A stretch of 64,000 bases of DNA from Thermofilum uzonense. GTDB taxonomy: Archaea; Thermoproteota; Thermoprotei; Thermofilales; Thermofilaceae. Shown piece after piece: positions 53,031 to 62,079 of the stretch. A program made the position numbers and the translations under genes. Position 1 is the first letter of the stretch; every line of letters begins with the position of its first letter. Below the pieces are notes generated by a model that made no database searches, was not told the origin of the DNA, and worked only from the letters and a program-made list of their open reading frames with translations. Where the stretch lies: positions 458,001 through 522,000 of the forward strand of contig NZ_CP009961.1 of the NCBI RefSeq assembly GCF_000993805.1. The letters are read 5' to 3'.

Positions 53031-53265
53031 TACTTAGCAATTTTATGAAAGAAATTCTTTATAATATAACAAACAAGGCTAATACATTCAAGTAACTCTG
53101 TCCTAACTCGGTTGAAAACAAAAATTTTTCACGTGTAAAGAGCTCCTGACAAGGCTTTCCGTCCAAGATACAGGTTTCAAAACTAGCCAGCGCAAGAATC
53201 ACCCCTCCCTGATAAGAGAATCACTAAGAGTTACCTTTATGTCTAGACCCCCTATAGAAGCCCTT

Positions 53266-53892
53266 GTGAAAATAATAGTTTCAGGCTTCGAGCCCTTCGG
53301 CGGGGACAAAACAAACTCTTCATGGGAAGCCGTGAAGCTCTTACCCGACTCTCTAGAAGGAGCCGAGGTTGTTAAAGTACAGCTACCCGTTAGCTTCAGA
53401 AAGGTAAAGGATTTGATACCACTCATCCTCGAGGAACACAAGCCCACACTTCTCCTTCTAACTGGTCAGGCCAGTGGAATCAGCTCTCTACACGTCGAGC
53501 GCGTGGCTATAAACGTGATGGACGCCAGGATAGCGGACAACGATAACTACAAGCCAGAGGACGAGCCCATCTACCCGGGGGCGCCTGCAGCCTACTTCGC
53601 CACGATACCAGTCAAAAGGGCTGTTGAGAGCATTAGGGCCGCCGGCGTCCCTGCAGCTGTCTCAAACAGCGCTGGAACCTTTGTATGCAACGCCGCGATG
53701 TACACGGCTCTACACTACGTTGAATCAGTCAAGATGGGTACACTAGTAGGCTTCGTGCATGTCCCTGCTAGTCCTCTGCAAGCCCTACAGGGTAATATCC
53801 CCTCAATGGCTCCGGGTCTCGCAGCTAGAGGCATAGAAGCCTGTATAAAAGCCTGTATTCAATACCAGCGAACCATTACCGGGGACCTGTAA
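53266..53892 (+). CDS. pcp: Pyroglutamyl-peptidase I
   Basis: Cysteine peptidase (family C15) that removes N-terminal pyroglutamate from peptides, about 208 residues. Catalytic residues are in place: Glu in HVERVAINVMDARIADN, Cys in SNSAGTFVCNAAMY, and His in FVHVPASP. The N-terminus VKIIVSGFEPFGGDKTNSS fits the family start, so I chose GTG at 53266; an ATG at 53239 would add nine residues. Cytoplasmic. It faces away from the opp operon but shares the peptide theme. Confidence 0.92.
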   Translation: MKIIVSGFEPFGGDKTNSSWEAVKLLPDSLEGAEVVKVQLPVSFRKVKDLIPLILEEHKPTLLLLTGQASGISSLHVERVAINVMDARIADNDNYKPEDEPIYPGAPAAYFATIPVKRAVESIRAAGVPAAVSNSAGTFVCNAAMYTALHYVESVKMGTLVGFVHVPASPLQALQGNIPSMAPGLAARGIEACIKACIQYQRTITGDL

Positions 53893-53895
53893 CCC

Positions 53896-54771
53896 TCAGC
53901 CATGGCTTGGAGCCGGCTCAACGTGAATGGTTAGGTCGACTCTTCCTTCAAAACGCCTCTCTATACTCTTCTCAAGCTCGTCGCACAAGCGGTGGGCCTC
54001 CTCGACGCTGAGGTGTGGATCCACCTCCAGGTGAAGGTCAGCGTAGATCCTTTCCCCTACGACCCTAGCTCTCAGAGCGTGCACCCCCTTTACTCCATGA
54101 ATCCTCATTGCTTCCTCTCTGATCGCGTCGAGCACCTCTGAAGGTGGACTAGTGTCTATAATCTGGGATCTGAGATCCTGGAGCGTCTCATAGATGAAGT
54201 ATGAGACCATTCCGAGAATTATTATCGTTGCAGCGAGGTCATAGTATGCTGAAAAGAGCGAGCCAAGTGTAACTCCGGCGAGGGTTGTAACACCCTCTGC
54301 GACGTCTAGGCTCACGTGCCTGGATTCAGCCAGGGCAATCTGGCTTCCCCTGCCGTGGACGCGAAGCAGGGACGAGACCAAGGCGTTTAGCAGGATAGAT
54401 ACCACTGCGAAAGCTATCCCTATCTTATCAACGAGCTCCGGCTCACCATGCGCAAGCCTGTCAACAGCCATAAAGCCGACGAAGCTGAAGGTTGCGGCCA
54501 TGAGTAGAAGGATTAGAATCGAGCCATAGACCTCGAACCTCACATGACCATAAGGGTGTTTCTCGTCAGGCGGCTTCCGGCTCCGCTTGTAATAATGGTA
54601 AGCAATACCAGAGCTGGCAACGTTAAGGATAGAGTCACTGCCATCCGCTAGCAGCGCCGTGCTGCCCGAAAGGAGACCACCCAGTATCTTGACCAGGCTT
54701 ACCGCTGCGTTCCCGAGCATGGCGGCGAGAAAAATCCGTCCTAGTTTGCCTTCATTTTCCAACGTGTACAC
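53896..54771 (-). CDS. Cation diffusion facilitator (metal exporter)
   Basis: A 291-residue CDF transporter with six helices and a C-terminal metal-binding domain at about 205-290. Metal-site motifs in the membrane: ALLADGSDSILNVAS (D-x3-D) and AESRHVSLDVAEG (H-x3-D). HPYGHVRFE is the inner loop. Zn, Mn, Fe, Co or Ni could be exported; His/Asp in both motifs is typical of zinc-type members. It converges with pcp (4-bp gap). Confidence 0.86.
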   Translation of the reverse strand: MYTLENEGKLGRIFLAAMLGNAAVSLVKILGGLLSGSTALLADGSDSILNVASSGIAYHYYKRSRKPPDEKHPYGHVRFEVYGSILILLLMAATFSFVGFMAVDRLAHGEPELVDKIGIAFAVVSILLNALVSSLLRVHGRGSQIALAESRHVSLDVAEGVTTLAGVTLGSLFSAYYDLAATIIILGMVSYFIYETLQDLRSQIIDTSPPSEVLDAIREEAMRIHGVKGVHALRARVVGERIYADLHLEVDPHLSVEEAHRLCDELEKSIERRFEGRVDLTIHVEPAPSHG

Positions 54772-54841
54772 CTCAGTCTAGCTTAAACCCGCTTAGAGAG
54801 AATTTAGAAATAAGGCTTTTATTTTTTATTTATTATGGAGG

Positions 54842-55888
54842 CTAAACGATCTCCTCTATCCTGGTAGTACTCTCATCCTCGCCGAAGAAGTAAAGCCTCC
54901 TGGGAAGTATCCTTATAGTTGTGTCGGCCTGAATCCTGGACTGTGAGAATATCTTTGCAGGCCTATCTAATCCTAGATCCACGACATAGACCCATTTCTC
55001 CCCCCTGAACTCTCCGCCCAACACCCTGACGGGGATCCCCCTTGTGTCAGAGATGGCAGTGTGTTCGGGCCGGAACCCGAAAAGCTTTTCTCCCGTGGAA
55101 ACCTTAACCCCTAGCTGTTCCTGAATGATGCCGGCCAGCCTGTCGTTTAGCGGTAGGACGTTCATGCCGCCTATGAATTCCGCCACATAGGCGTTTACAG
55201 GGTGCTCGTATATCTTCTCAGGAGCATCGTACTGGATGAACCTACCCTTTCTTAGGAGTGCTACGCGATCCGCTAGGGACATTGCCTCCTCCTGGTCGTG
55301 TGTAGCCATTATAGTCGTAATCCCTACCTTCTTGACGAGAACCTTTAGCTCCCACCTCACGCTGGCTCTCAGAGCAGGATCGATGTTGCTGAAAGGCTCG
55401 TCCATGAGTAGGAGCTTCGGCTCCTTTACAATAGCCCTCGCAACAGCTACACGTTGTTGCTGTCCACCAGAAAGCTGTGAAGGCTTGTGGTCGAGCACGT
55501 GACTTATCCTGAGCATTTCTGCAACCTCCAATACCCTCTTCTTGACCTCATTCTCCGGAAGCTTCCGCATGCGAAGCGGGAATGCTATATTGTCGAAAGC
55601 CGTCATGTGTGGGTAAAGCGCGTAGTTTTGGAAGACGTATCCAATATCCCTCTTCTCGGGAGGGATGTACGTTTTACCTGAGTCGTCTACAACCTCTCCG
55701 TCTATGATGACTCTGCCCTTGTCTGGCCTAACGACGCCAGATATTATGTTCAGGATTGTGCTTTTTCCCTCTCCGCTTGCCCCAAGAACTACAAGGAACT
55801 CGTTTTTCTCAGCGCTCAGGCTTATCTCTTCTAAGACCCTGTTTTTACCATAGCTTTTTGTTACTCCTTCAAGTTCAACCATTCCCAT
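54842..55888 (-). CDS. Second sugar-type ABC ATPase
   Basis: A 348-residue MalK-type ATPase. Walker A reads GASGEGKST (Glu where Ser/Gly is usual); signature LSGGQQQR; Walker B LLLMDEPFSNIDPALR; switch MATHDQEEAM. A C-terminal regulatory domain (about 230-348) includes LFGFRPEHTAIS. It is the distal gene of an importer operon. Its 28-29% divergence is not measured; it is clearly not the same gene as the one at 28257. Confidence 0.85.
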   Translation of the reverse strand: MGMVELEGVTKSYGKNRVLEEISLSAEKNEFLVVLGASGEGKSTILNIISGVVRPDKGRVIIDGEVVDDSGKTYIPPEKRDIGYVFQNYALYPHMTAFDNIAFPLRMRKLPENEVKKRVLEVAEMLRISHVLDHKPSQLSGGQQQRVAVARAIVKEPKLLLMDEPFSNIDPALRASVRWELKVLVKKVGITTIMATHDQEEAMSLADRVALLRKGRFIQYDAPEKIYEHPVNAYVAEFIGGMNVLPLNDRLAGIIQEQLGVKVSTGEKLFGFRPEHTAISDTRGIPVRVLGGEFRGEKWVYVVDLGLDRPAKIFSQSRIQADTTIRILPRRLYFFGEDESTTRIEEIV

Positions 55889-55904
55889 GCTCTACCACCT
55901 CCCA

Positions 55905-56708
55905 TTACCCCTTAATACCACCCGTTATAGCCTTTGAAATGTTCTTTTGAACAAAGGTTACAAACAGCAAGGCTGGTATGATGCTGAGTATGTTTGCGGC
56001 CGCCATGATACCCCACTCGACAACATACTCGCTGGTCACCATCTGTCCGAGCACCACGGCCGCGGTTTGAAGCCTGCTGCTTGAGACCATGACGCTCGAA
56101 TACATGTATTCATTCCACAAGTTCAGGTAATTCATAATCACCACCGATATGATCCCCGGGATGGAGACCGGGAGAATAATATGCCTCAGACGGTCGAAAC
56201 TGCCGGCCCCGTCGAGGCGCGCGGCAACCTCTATTTCCCGAGGCAAATCCAGGAAAAACGATGTTAAAAGCCAAATAGTGTAGGGGAGCGTGTAGACCTG
56301 GTAGCTGAGGGCTACGCCTAGGGGCGTGTTGGTGAGCTTGAGCCTCCAGAGCCAGTCGTATATTGGGACGAGGAGGCTACCCGGGGGCACGGATTTTGCA
56401 AGGATCACTAGCGCGACTGTTGCAGCCCAGACCTCATACCTTATGGGTAGCCTCGCTATCGCATAAGATGTCGGGATAGCCAGGACAAGGGAGATTATAA
56501 CAGCTAGAGTGATGAACACAAACGTGTTAAACATGTTTTGCTGAAATCCCAGCTTCTCTATAACGTAGGCGTAATTCGATAGCGTTGGGTGCTGGGGCGG
56601 TATCGTGTATTCACCTGGTGGAAGGAAGCTTATGAGGACGAGAGCGCCTAAAGGCACTATGACGGATAACAGGAGTACTACCAAGATGAGGTCGTTCACC
56701 GACGCCAT
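55905..56708 (-). CDS. Second sugar-type ABC permease (MalG type)
   Basis: A 267-residue six-helix permease. The EAA loop is EIEVAARLDGAGSFDRLRHIILPVSIPG. Overlaps the preceding permease by 13 bp. Confidence 0.86.
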   Translation of the reverse strand: MASVNDLILVVLLLSVIVPLGALVLISFLPPGEYTIPPQHPTLSNYAYVIEKLGFQQNMFNTFVFITLAVIISLVLAIPTSYAIARLPIRYEVWAATVALVILAKSVPPGSLLVPIYDWLWRLKLTNTPLGVALSYQVYTLPYTIWLLTSFFLDLPREIEVAARLDGAGSFDRLRHIILPVSIPGIISVVIMNYLNLWNEYMYSSVMVSSSRLQTAAVVLGQMVTSEYVVEWGIMAAANILSIIPALLFVTFVQKNISKAITGGIKG

Positions 56709-57562
56709 CCTTTTATCACCATAATCATGTACGGGACAATAACAGTCATGGCTAGCAAGATGAATATAACAGACATGGAGGAGCCCAAGCCTATCTCTAG
56801 GCCTCTCACACCACGGTTATAGATTTGAAGCTCCAAGGTTTCCGTGGCTATCCCTGGCCCACCCCGCGTTAAGAGCTGTACCTTAGCGAATATCCTGAAG
56901 GCGTCTATGAGGCGAAGGAGTACGACAGCCATTATAATGTTCTTTGTAAGTGGAAGAAGTATCTTTAGAGTCATGCTCAGCTTGCTCGCCCCGTCTATAC
57001 GTGCAGCTGTAATGATCTCGTTCGGGACAGTTGACAAACCGGCCAGTATTATTATCATAACGAAGGGAGTCATCTGCCACATATCCATCAGTATTATTGT
57101 TGGCATGGCCCACGTGGGATCGTTGAGCGGGTCTATAGGCGCGAAACCAAAGGTTTTCAAGAACATGTTGACGAGCCCATACTCCGGGTGAAACATGAAT
57201 CTCCATAGGACTACAACGTTCACCGCGGGAAGCAGCATGGGGACTAAGAGGAACGGTAGGAAGAGATACCGGTACTTGCTCCAGTAGAGAAGGACGGCTA
57301 GAAGAATGCCGTAGAGTATCTCTAGGGTCGTCGCCACTACTACGAAGTACAACGTGTTTACGATGGCGGTCCTAAAGATCACGTCATTGGTGAGAAGGTC
57401 GACAAAATTTTTCAGACCGACATAGGTGGGCTCAGTGAATCCCAGCTTGTACCTGTAGAACGACATGTAGACAGAGTAGCTTATCGCGAAGATGAAGACC
57501 ATTAAGCCGAGAAGTCCAGGAAGCAAAAAAATCTCGTTTCGTATGCCAGTCTTCTTACTCAT
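56696..57562 (-). CDS. Second sugar-type ABC permease (MalF type)
   Basis: A 288-residue six-helix permease: EIITAARIDGASKLSMTLKILLPLTKNI is the EAA loop, followed by LLTRGGPGIATETL, the MalF-type periplasmic turn. It lies 29 bp downstream of the binding-protein gene. Confidence 0.86.
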   Translation of the reverse strand: MSKKTGIRNEIFLLPGLLGLMVFIFAISYSVYMSFYRYKLGFTEPTYVGLKNFVDLLTNDVIFRTAIVNTLYFVVVATTLEILYGILLAVLLYWSKYRYLFLPFLLVPMLLPAVNVVVLWRFMFHPEYGLVNMFLKTFGFAPIDPLNDPTWAMPTIILMDMWQMTPFVMIIILAGLSTVPNEIITAARIDGASKLSMTLKILLPLTKNIIMAVVLLRLIDAFRIFAKVQLLTRGGPGIATETLELQIYNRGVRGLEIGLGSSMSVIFILLAMTVIVPYMIMVIKGWRR

Positions 57563-57591
57563 ACCTATTTCACATGCTTCTAAGCAATGCC

Positions 57592-58896
57592 TTAAGACTT
57601 AACAGCCGAGGTTACCTTAACCATTTCCTCATAAGCCTTAGTAATCGCCTCCTCTGCGCTTATCTGGCCCAAGAGTCCCATGTAGAGATACGTTCCAACG
57701 TTTTCAGCCATGTCTCCCCATAGCGGGTTTGTTCTGACTGGTTTGACGACTCTAATGATGTCCAGGAATTTGTCTGCCAGCCTTACCTTAGCCTTGTAGT
57801 CGGGATCCGTAAATACGTTCAGCCTGGTTGGCGGTAGTCCTGCCTCTATCGCAGCCCTCTTCTGGGCCTCGAAGCTCGTGGTGACCTTCACGTATTCGAT
57901 AGCGGCGTCAGGGTTCGTTGTATATGAAGAAGCAGCCATATACCAGACTCCAGACTGTGCACCGAAGGACACCTTCTGGCGCGGGTATGGCATTATGTCG
58001 ATCTTCCCGACAACCTGTGACTTCTGCGGGTTGTCAATGTCTGAGATCCAGCCGTTCCAGACTACTCCTATGGCCACCTCTCCCCTTAGAATAGCCTCGC
58101 TGTACTCTGCAAGGCTGCCAAACTCGGTCATCCTCGGGTGAGAGTACTTCTTTAACTCCTTGAAGAACTCTAGCGCGTCGATGGCCTCCTGGCTCTTGAG
58201 CGCAGGGGTGATACCGTCGTCTGCGAAGTATCTCCCACCGAACGGGTAAAGTATCGCTGGGAAGGTGTCCTGTGCGATAGAGGTTCCTTTAACAGAGTAT
58301 GCGCCGAACCCGTAGAGCTTGACACCGGTATCCGTGTACTTGCTTTTGACCTTCTTGGCTATCCGGAGCACGTCGTCCCAGGTTTCGGGTGGAGACTCTC
58401 CCAGGTCCTTTAGGATGTCCGTGCGGTAGAAGAGGAAGTTCGCGTTCCCAGTGATGGCCTGCGCATATGTCTTGCCCCCCACGGTGGGCCAGCTCTTGAG
58501 GAAGTCTGGATAGTTTGAAAGGTCTGGGTTATCGATGGGCATCAGCCAGCCGTTCTGTATGAACATGTGGATCCAGGGCTCGTCAATGTAGAGCACGTCG
58601 TAGTCGCTCGACTTGTTCCTCATGGATAGTATGATAGTCTGATACTCGTCGGTATAGCCCTTGGGGACATAGTCTAAAGTCACATCGGGATACTTCTTGC
58701 TGAAGGTGTCCATTAGGTTCCTGTTGATGGTCTCGTGGTAACCACTCCTACCCAGGATCGTTAGCTTTCCAGAAATCTTCTTGGGTTTTGACGGCTGTGT
58801 TGAGGGTGTCTGAGAAAGCCAGTAATAGATCCCGCCCGCCGCTGCTGCTAGAGCTACTCCTCCTACGAGGTAGATGAACTGACGCCTGGTGACCAT
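57592..58896 (-). CDS. Tat-type sugar-binding protein
   Basis: A 434-residue family-1 solute-binding protein. The N-terminus MVTRRQFIYLVGGVALAAAAGG has a twin-arginine motif (RRQFIYL) before a hydrophobic stretch, so export by Tat is likely. The domain then shows LTILGRSGYHETINRNLMDTFSKKYPDVTL, DVLYIDEPWIHMFIQNGWLMPI, and GVVWNGWISDIDN. The ATG at 58896 has GGTGG five bases upstream. Ligand unknown. A TATA-like box is at 58931-58940. Confidence 0.86.
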   Translation of the reverse strand: MVTRRQFIYLVGGVALAAAAGGIYYWLSQTPSTQPSKPKKISGKLTILGRSGYHETINRNLMDTFSKKYPDVTLDYVPKGYTDEYQTIILSMRNKSSDYDVLYIDEPWIHMFIQNGWLMPIDNPDLSNYPDFLKSWPTVGGKTYAQAITGNANFLFYRTDILKDLGESPPETWDDVLRIAKKVKSKYTDTGVKLYGFGAYSVKGTSIAQDTFPAILYPFGGRYFADDGITPALKSQEAIDALEFFKELKKYSHPRMTEFGSLAEYSEAILRGEVAIGVVWNGWISDIDNPQKSQVVGKIDIMPYPRQKVSFGAQSGVWYMAASSYTTNPDAAIEYVKVTTSFEAQKRAAIEAGLPPTRLNVFTDPDYKAKVRLADKFLDIIRVVKPVRTNPLWGDMAENVGTYLYMGLLGQISAEEAITKAYEEMVKVTSAVKS

Positions 58897-59052
58897 TTTT
58901 CCACCGGCATAGAGTTTTACTTGAATCAAACTTATAAACTTTACTTAAATGATTAATAAATGCATAACATATGTCACTTACTTACTCTATTTGGTTATAT
59001 ATTAAAAATAAAAAGATGAAAACTAAAGAGAAATTATGAGTTCCAGGTGAAG

Positions 59053-60510
59053 CTACCTAATACTTGACTTAACCCTGCTGAACGAGAATATCGCCGCTGA
59101 GAGGTTGACTATCCCGAGGATGCGGAACGTCTCTCCTATGGCTAAGGCCAACGACCTACGTCCACTGTCCAGGGTTGCCTGGTCTAGCTCGGCTGATATC
59201 AGGAGTTTCGTTATAAGGCTATATGATAGCCTGCTAGACAGGAGCAGGACCGAGATGTTTAGGCTCAGCGTGAGGCCCAGGTTGAATAAGACATTCCTGA
59301 GTGCTGAGGCTATCCCCCTCCTGTGCTCGGGGACGGAGGACATTATCGCGCTGTTGTTGGGCGAGATGAAGAGGCCGTTCCCAGCTCCTAGGAGTGCAGA
59401 TCCAAGCGCGAAGACATGGTAAGGCGTAGACAGGGTGAGGCCGGAGAGTATGAACAGCGCGGCACTTCCTATGAGTAGGCCTGCAATGGAGAAGTACACG
59501 TATCCGTACTTGTCCGAGAGCTTCCCGCTCAACAGGCTGAAGACGAGGAAGGAAAGCTCGTAGGGAAGAATGAGTAGACCGGTGCCAGCCGCGGAGACGC
59601 CCTTCCCGACCTCAAAGTACAGCGTGAATAAGAGCATCACGGAGCCGAAGGCTATAGCGTTGAGGAACTGTGCTATGACCCCGCCCGTAAAGCCCCATAC
59701 CCGGAAGAGCCTAAGGTCTAGCAGGGGGTGCCTTGATCTTAGCTCCCACAACCCGAAGACTACTAGTGAGACTAGAGACGAGGACAACAAGATGTTCACT
59801 ATCCTCCTATACGACAAGCCGTATGCCTCGAAGGTTAGCGCCAACAGGATAGACACCATGAAGGCCGTGAAAGCTAGGAAGCCTGGCCAGTCCATCTTCT
59901 TGGCCTCGACAGGCCTGTACGTCTCCCTTAGAGCCTTTAACCCCCACCAGGATGCTAGAAGGCCCACGGGGACGTTTATCCAAAAGATATACCTCCAGTC
60001 CAAGAGTCCTATGATGAGTCCTCCAAGCGTCAAGCCAAGGAGCGAGCCCATCCTGAAGGCCAGAGCGTTTATGCTCAATGCAAAGGCGAGAGGGCCCCCC
60101 GCAGCGGCATCCGTAACAATTGCCGCGCTAACAGTCCCCAGTATACCTCCCCCAAGCCCTTGAAGGAAACGTGTAGAGATAAGCATCTCCGGGGAGGTCG
60201 ATGTCCCGGCTAGAAGGGACCCGATCGTGAAGACCAGGAATCCCGCGACGTAGAGCTTTACCCGGCCGTAGAGGTCTGCTAGACGACCCACGAGCAGCAG
60301 CATCAACGTGCTCCCTAGCATGTATGCCTGGGTGAACCATAGTGCCTGCTCTATGTCAGCGTGGAGCGCCTTAGCCACAGCGTCTAAGCCCACCACTACT
60401 ATGCGTGTGTCTAGCCCGGCCATGAATGCGCCTATAGTAGTTACGGAGAGCACTGTCCAAAGGTACTTCCTATCAACAGCTCCGGGCTTGCGTGTCTGTA
60501 CTGCCTCCAT
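59053..60510 (-). CDS. DHA2-family MFS multidrug exporter
   Basis: A 485-residue carrier with about 14 helices, as in EmrB/QacA. Motif A is GRLADLYGRVKLY; the helix 1 region GAFMAGLDTRIVVVGLDAVAKALHAD has the DHA2 Asp; RFLQGLGGGILGTVSAAIV fits motif C-like helix 5. A TATA-like ACTTTATACA at 60541-60550 lies about 30 bp upstream. It is the last GC-normal gene before the AT-rich block. Confidence 0.86.
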   Translation of the reverse strand: MEAVQTRKPGAVDRKYLWTVLSVTTIGAFMAGLDTRIVVVGLDAVAKALHADIEQALWFTQAYMLGSTLMLLLVGRLADLYGRVKLYVAGFLVFTIGSLLAGTSTSPEMLISTRFLQGLGGGILGTVSAAIVTDAAAGGPLAFALSINALAFRMGSLLGLTLGGLIIGLLDWRYIFWINVPVGLLASWWGLKALRETYRPVEAKKMDWPGFLAFTAFMVSILLALTFEAYGLSYRRIVNILLSSSLVSLVVFGLWELRSRHPLLDLRLFRVWGFTGGVIAQFLNAIAFGSVMLLFTLYFEVGKGVSAAGTGLLILPYELSFLVFSLLSGKLSDKYGYVYFSIAGLLIGSAALFILSGLTLSTPYHVFALGSALLGAGNGLFISPNNSAIMSSVPEHRRGIASALRNVLFNLGLTLSLNISVLLLSSRLSYSLITKLLISAELDQATLDSGRRSLALAIGETFRILGIVNLSAAIFSFSRVKSSIR

Positions 60511-60596
60511 TAAGGTCGTTTTCCCGCTATGCCGGCAGACTGTATAAAGTTTATTATATATAGTTAAAATAAAAATTGTTGTGTCTTAAAGAAACT

Positions 60597-60683
60597 ATGG
60601 AGGAGCCTCAGACCCCTCCGGCTACCAACATATATGCTATACTCCTCTGTTCCCAGACCCGTAGCCGTTACGAGTTAAACTAG
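60597..60683 (+). other. Short frame at the composition junction
   Basis: A 28-codon frame (start MEEPQTPPATNIYAILLCSQ) lies immediately left of the AT-rich block. It has a A/T-rich stretch about 28 bp upstream. It could be the 5' end of a gene truncated by whatever joined the two compositions, or chance. The GC-rich hairpin GGAGG...CCTCC is within it. Confidence 0.2.
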
Positions 60684-60711
60684 GGTACAACGCTTTTCTG
60701 TAAAGAAGAGA

Positions 60712-62022
60712 TTATAATTTTGAAAAGGAAGACTGAAAGATAGATTGTAAAAGTAATTTTCTATCAACTATTTCATCGCTTTTTCTACCAAGAATTGCCA
60801 AATATCCTTCTTTCTGGGCTAAGGCATCTAGTAAATCACAAGATAATATTCCGATTACATCTTTAACATAAACCAATTTTCCCTCATACAATCCATATCC
60901 TAAATATCTTGAAGGTATTGCCTCTAATTTTTTTTCAAAATCCTCTAAAAACATTCCTTCTTTTTGAGCAAGCTTTCTAACATAATCTTTATCGATTATT
61001 TTTAATTTTCTCCCTTCGGGAATAGCAACAACCCTTCTTCTCCAGTAAGAAATTGTATAAGGAGTAAGTAAAGTCTCTTCAGGATTTTCAATTTCTATTG
61101 TTTTATTCTCCACATTTTCTTTATATTTTTCTATAACATATTCAGGAATATTTTCTGAATCAATCTTTATGTTATATAAAATTTCTCTAATTTCTTTTTC
61201 GTCGAATTTTCTCTTTTCTATTCCTGAAAGATAAATTTGAGCTTCATAAAGAAATTTTCTTAAAAATCTTGGTAAGTATGGCCAAGATTTTTCCAAGTAT
61301 TTTGAAAGTAAGGGGGCTGCTAAACCAAATTCTAATGTACTAATTGCGGCTGAAGTTGGAGACCTTAAAAAATAGTACAAAGAAATAGCGTTATTCAAAT
61401 ACTTTCTAGTTCTCTCGCTCGAAATTTTAGAAGAAATGTATCTTAAAGATTGATAAGGAATGGGAAAGGAAAGCAAGTAAAGTAAAGGAGCTAATGGATT
61501 TTGAGTAGCAAGATAAAGTTCTAATGAAGTTAAAGCATAAAAAAGATAAATTAATTTTCTGCTTTCTTTCCAAATTTTTTCTTGATATGCTTTTTCAATT
61601 TTTTTCCATTCTTCTGGGATTAATCCATATTTCTCGTAAATTTCATTCTTTTCTTTAATTAGCTTTCTCCTTTCAAATGGGTTTTTAGGCAATGGTTCAT
61701 TTAAAATTTCAATTTCTTTTTCGGAAATTCCCCTCCTTTTAAAAACTTCTTGAATTAGTATGGGGAATGGAGGAAGATTTCTTTCCACCAAATCTTCCTC
61801 TTCTTTATTTAAAGAAAGAAAAATTGGATTTAAGTTGGAAGAAATCAATCCATATTTCAATTTTTCTTCTTCTGAAGGAAGGGAATTATATGCCTTTAGT
61901 GCGCTTAAACCTTCAATCGTTTGTTTGAATAATGGATGATTAGAATATAGTATTGCAAAAGAAAACCTATCTTCTTCTGAAAATTTTTGCCAAGAGTTTA
62001 ATAAAGCTTCAGTGTCACTCAT
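60712..62022 (-). CDS. Unknown protein of the AT-rich block
   Basis: A 436-residue protein I do not recognise. It is rich in Lys, Glu, Ile and Leu. Residues of about 1-140 are highly charged helices. One or two hydrophobic hairpins lie at about 155-190 (KLIYLFYALTSLELYLATQNPLAPLLYLLSF, seen in part as LIYLFYALTSLELYL), and a C-terminal region contains YTISYWRRRVVAIPEGRKL and YGLYEGKLVYVKDVIG. It may be membrane-associated. The start has GTGAT seven bases upstream. No homologue is named. Confidence 0.7.
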   Translation of the reverse strand: MSDTEALLNSWQKFSEEDRFSFAILYSNHPLFKQTIEGLSALKAYNSLPSEEEKLKYGLISSNLNPIFLSLNKEEEDLVERNLPPFPILIQEVFKRRGISEKEIEILNEPLPKNPFERRKLIKEKNEIYEKYGLIPEEWKKIEKAYQEKIWKESRKLIYLFYALTSLELYLATQNPLAPLLYLLSFPIPYQSLRYISSKISSERTRKYLNNAISLYYFLRSPTSAAISTLEFGLAAPLLSKYLEKSWPYLPRFLRKFLYEAQIYLSGIEKRKFDEKEIREILYNIKIDSENIPEYVIEKYKENVENKTIEIENPEETLLTPYTISYWRRRVVAIPEGRKLKIIDKDYVRKLAQKEGMFLEDFEKKLEAIPSRYLGYGLYEGKLVYVKDVIGILSCDLLDALAQKEGYLAILGRKSDEIVDRKLLLQSIFQSSFSKL

Positions 62023-62045
62023 TTTATCACTAATAGATAGTAAAA

Positions 62046-62057
62046 AAATTTTAAATC
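62046..62057. promoter_or_regulatory. Shared A/T promoter of the divergent AT-rich genes
   Basis: AATTTTAAATCC reads as a TTTAAA box on both strands, about 25-27 bp from each start codon (62022 and 62080). The spacing is typical of archaea and argues that both genes are archaeal. Confidence 0.45.
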
Positions 62058-62079
62058 CTTTTTTCTTTTAATTAAAGAT

